From positions 1 through 22,371 of the forward strand of contig NZ_JBQHVU010000025.1 of the NCBI RefSeq assembly GCF_052064335.1: a stretch of 22,371 nucleotides of DNA. The letters are read 5' to 3'. Shown here piece after piece: positions 20,441 to 22,371 of the stretch (positions are counted from its first letter, which is position 1; the number at the start of each line of letters is the position of its first letter). This DNA is from Weimeria sp002480925. GTDB taxonomy: Bacteria > Bacillota > Clostridia > Lachnospirales > Lachnospiraceae. The position numbers and the translations under genes were made by a program. The notes under the pieces were generated by a model that had not been told where the DNA came from, did no database searches, and was given only the letters and a program-made list of their open reading frames with translations.

Positions 20441-21736
20441 ATGTATCCGAGAGAACAATATTTGAAAAAGATTATTTCAAAGAAGGATAATGGACGTGTT
20501 AAGATCATCACGGGACTTCGCAGAAGCGGAAAATCGGTACTGTTGTTTAGGCTGTATCGGGAATGGCTTCTGGGAGAAGGTGTGAAGGAAGACCAGATCA
20601 TTGCCTTGGCATTGGATATATTGGAAAATGCCAGGTATCGTAATCCATTGGAATTGGATAAATACGTGCGTGATCATATGGTTGATCCTAAAAAGAGATA
20701 TTACATTTTCATCGATGAGATTCAGTTTGTATCTGAGATCCGGAATCCTTACGTGGATAATGAGGATGCCAAGATAACATTTATTGATGTAATCCTTGGA
20801 CTTATGCATATGGATAATGCAGATGTGTATGTTACCGGTAGTAATTCTAAGATGCTGTCTTCAGATATATTGACTCAGTTTAGAGACAGAGGTGATGAAA
20901 TCCGCGTATATCCGTTGTCATTTGCGGAGTTTTATAAAGAATATGAAGGGGATAAAAGGGGAGCTTGGCAGGATTATTATACTTATGGCGGAATGCCACT
21001 TGCCACTTCTCTTGAATCGCATGAGGAGAAAAGCAGGTATTTAAAGGATCTCTTCGACAGGACCTATATAAAAGATGTACTTGAAAGACACAAAATAAAG
21101 AATGATACGGAAGTACTGGATATATTGCTGGATGTCCTTGCATCGGGGATTGGATCGTTTACCAATCCAAGTAAACTGGCTAATACATTTAAAAGTGAAC
21201 GGCAGATTGGCATAGGCTCAGAAACGATTGAAAAATATATTGGATATTTTGAGGAATCATTTCTCATTGAGAAAGCTGTTCGCTATGATGTTAAGGGTAG
21301 GAAATACATCGGAACCCCTGCAAAATACTATTACACCGATCTGGGGCTTCGCAATGCAAGACTTGGATTCAGACAGTTGGAAGAGACTCATATCATGGAA
21401 AACGTACTGTACAACGATCTCATCCGAAGAGGCATGAATGTTGATGTGGGTGTGGTGGAATACAATACTAAGGATGCAAACGGTAAGAAGATCCGAAAGC
21501 AGCTGGAAGTGGATTTCGTTGTAAACCAGGGAGGCAAGCGGTTTTATGTTCAATCGGCCTTATCCATAGCTGATCCGGAGAAAAAAGAACAGGAGATAGA
21601 ATCGTTGAAAAGAATCCCCGACTCTTTTAGCAAGATTGTCGTAGTTCGGGATTACCTTAAGCCGTGGCAGGATGAAAACGGGATCACATATGTTGGGATA
21701 GAACAATTCCTTCTGAATGAAGATCTCTTGAAATGA
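20441..21736 (+). CDS. AAA ATPase with DUF4143 domain
   Basis: 431 aa, full length for this family. Walker A is GLRRSGKS (25-32) and Walker B is YYIFIDEIQFV, with D92 and E93. The sensor-like segment ADVYVTGSNSKMLSSDI, then LTQFRDRGDEIRVYPLSFAEF, follows. The C-terminal DUF4143 domain (about 200-400) has TYIKDVLERH, the wHTH-like NPSKLANTFKSE, and the nuclease-like end KQLEVDFVVNQGGKRFYVQ. That last segment has the D...Q spacing of degenerate PD-(D/E)XK folds. Such proteins are abundant and strain-variable in Clostridia and Bacteroidetes; their role is unknown, though DNA-related or defence roles are suspected. GTGAGGTG precedes ATG 20441. It is monocistronic. Confidence 0.92.
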   Translation: MYPREQYLKKIISKKDNGRVKIITGLRRSGKSVLLFRLYREWLLGEGVKEDQIIALALDILENARYRNPLELDKYVRDHMVDPKKRYYIFIDEIQFVSEIRNPYVDNEDAKITFIDVILGLMHMDNADVYVTGSNSKMLSSDILTQFRDRGDEIRVYPLSFAEFYKEYEGDKRGAWQDYYTYGGMPLATSLESHEEKSRYLKDLFDRTYIKDVLERHKIKNDTEVLDILLDVLASGIGSFTNPSKLANTFKSERQIGIGSETIEKYIGYFEESFLIEKAVRYDVKGRKYIGTPAKYYYTDLGLRNARLGFRQLEETHIMENVLYNDLIRRGMNVDVGVVEYNTKDANGKKIRKQLEVDFVVNQGGKRFYVQSALSIADPEKKEQEIESLKRIPDSFSKIVVVRDYLKPWQDENGITYVGIEQFLLNEDLLK

Positions 21737-21755
21737 TATATCTATCATATTGTTA

Positions 21756-21852
21756 AAAGGCACTTACATATGTGTATGTGTGCATCTTTTTCGCCATAGT
21801 TGGACTCCTTTCGACATGGTTTTATGATAGGAGAAACCCAACTTAGAAACAA
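21756..21852. terminator. Two imperfect hairpins after the AAA/DUF4143 gene
   Basis: GGCACTTACATA faces TGTGTATGTGTGC ahead of CTTTTT (about 21761-21791), a loose terminator. Then AGTTGGACTCCT (21798-21809) pairs imperfectly with AGGAGAAACCCAACT (21829-21843), which leads into the IS-like repeat at 21858. Confidence 0.4.
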
Positions 21853-21857
21853 CTATT

Positions 21858-21886
21858 TTTTTGTCTTAAATTATGGGCTCATTATA
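21858..21886. repeat. Second copy of the 29-bp repeat
   Basis: It matches 1996-2024 in the same orientation with two mismatches, 19.9 kb away. It is preceded by the hairpin at 21798-21843, which could be the tail of the same lost mobile element. Confidence 0.5.
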
Positions 21887-21903
21887 TAGGGACGTTCTCT
21901 GTA

Positions 21904-21925
21904 ATGGTATCACGCAAGATACCAT
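21904..21925. promoter_or_regulatory. Inverted repeat upstream of the UvrA-like gene
   Basis: ATGGTATC-ACGCAA-GATACCAT is a perfect 8-bp inverted repeat, followed about 25 bases later by a TTGATA-16-TACAAT promoter. It may be an operator site. No terminator-like T run follows it. Confidence 0.45.
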
Positions 21926-22045
21926 GTCAGAAAAAGTCTGCCTACTTGATATGAATTTGAAATACGGTACAATAAAAATACCAGGAACAAAACAAGGCTC
22001 ATGAATCACAAGAGGGGAAAAGTAAATGGAGAAGAGGTAATTGTT

Positions 22046-22261
22046 ATGTCCGGTGAGATCATACAGAAGAAGATGCTGCCAAAGTATATTGAGGTACGCG
22101 GTGCAAAGGTTCATAACCTTAAAAATATCAATATAGATGTCCCGCTTAACGAGATTGTAGCGATTGCAGGTGTCTCCGGTTCGGGAAAATCGTCGCTTGC
22201 ACTTGGCGCGTTGTATGCAGAGGGATCCCGCAGGTATTTGGAATCCCTTTCTACCTATACT
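22046..22261 (+). pseudogene. UvrA-like ABC ATPase, cut after 72 codons
   Basis: The frame begins MSGEIIQKKMLPKYIEVRGA, then KVHNLKNINIDVPLNEIVAI, then AGVSGSGKSSLALGALYAEG, then SRRYLESLSTYT. This is the N-terminal ATPase lobe of UvrA or a UvrA paralogue, with Walker A GVSGSGKS (42-49). Family members continue for 700-900 residues with a zinc module and a second ATPase. Here the match ends abruptly at 22261, where an IS-like end starts; the interrupted remainder may lie beyond the window. AGAGG lies 8-9 bases before ATG 22046. A UvrA paralogue would act in damage recognition or drug-resistance self-protection. Confidence 0.85.
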
Positions 22262-22371
22262 GTCAAACGGCAAATTATTAGCGGAGGAAACGGCGTGTTA
22301 TTTTCGACGATTTCTCCGCTCAACGGCATTTTATTTTCGGTGACGGCACAATCTTGGCGTAAGAAACGGCA
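22261..22371 (+). mobile_element. Insertion-sequence end with iterated ACGGC sites, probably IS21-type
   Basis: At the UvrA break the sequence starts TGTCAAACGGCA and carries ACGGC at 22267, 22290, 22323, 22343 and 22366, plus TTATTTTCG at 22298 and 22331. A terminal TGT followed by multiple spaced repeats is the layout of IS21-family ends. No transposase is seen before the window ends at 22371. Confidence 0.55.

Noticed and set aside
21866..22273. Minus-strand 135-codon frame opposite the UvrA-like start
   Set aside because: It runs antisense to the clear Walker A region of UvrA and across the IS joint; shadow.

Overview
This is a patchwork window from a low-to-moderate GC Firmicute, most likely a gut or rumen member of the Lachnospiraceae (Clostridia). 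The evidence is AGGAGG-type ribosome binding sites, -10 boxes close to TATAAT, a holin-like type I toxin of the kind common in that family, AAA-ATPase/PD-(D/E)XK and AAA/DUF4143 proteins, DUF3990/DUF3791 genes, and LytTR regulation. This assignment is inferred from recalled families; no search was possible. No tRNA, rRNA or CRISPR array was seen.

Layout. 1-1.9 kb: a decayed minus-strand peptide-signalling or LytTR locus. It has a membrane kinase-like fragment, a response regulator broken by one frameshift, and a 45-residue hydrophobic peptide ending in a hairpin. A 3'-truncated RidA gene on the plus strand is wedged into it. 2.0-2.4 kb: a compact type I toxin-antitoxin locus with long-range mRNA pairing and a convergent antisense promoter. 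2.4-6.7 kb: an IS remnant, a membrane protein (DUF2798-like) whose ribosome binding site is held in a perfect 11-bp hairpin, an AAA-ATPase with a C-terminal nuclease-like domain, a second membrane protein, and DNA-3-methyladenine glycosylase I. Four copies of a REP-like palindrome lie between these genes. 6.9-11.4 kb: nitroreductase, an AbiF/Abi_2 HEPN protein preceded by a small structured RNA with its own promoter and terminator, an SdpI-like fragment, a membrane GAF-GGDEF protein, a low-molecular-weight tyrosine phosphatase, and a frameshifted and truncated DNA-deoxyinosine glycosylase.

11.5-15.2 kb: an autoregulated-looking Fic protein, an IS21 istA fragment, a nucleoside phosphorylase-like gene, and phage relics (ORF6N and portal fragments). 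15.2-18.0 kb: a same-strand block that reads like a small defence or toxin island. It holds a PUA/EVE-like plus PD-(D/E)XK plus PUA/EVE-like protein, a truncated macrodomain gene, and a tightly coupled trio of DUF3990 (ADP-ribosyltransferase-like), a small acidic protein and DUF3791. 18.3-22.4 kb: a promoter with a palindromic operator but no regulator gene, an ABC-2 exporter pair, an AAA/DUF4143 ATPase, and a UvrA-like gene cut after 72 codons by what looks like an IS21-type end.

How it fits together. The intact cargo is dominated by candidate conflict systems: type I toxin-antitoxin, AbiF with RNA, Fic, an EVE-type nuclease and an ADP-ribosyltransferase trio. These sit among broken genes, IS ends and phage debris, as expected of an accessory hot spot with high turnover. 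The strongest candidates for an under-described system are the AbiF gene with its leader RNA (7.55-8.56 kb) and the nuclease/macrodomain/DUF3990/DUF3791 block (15.2-18.0 kb).
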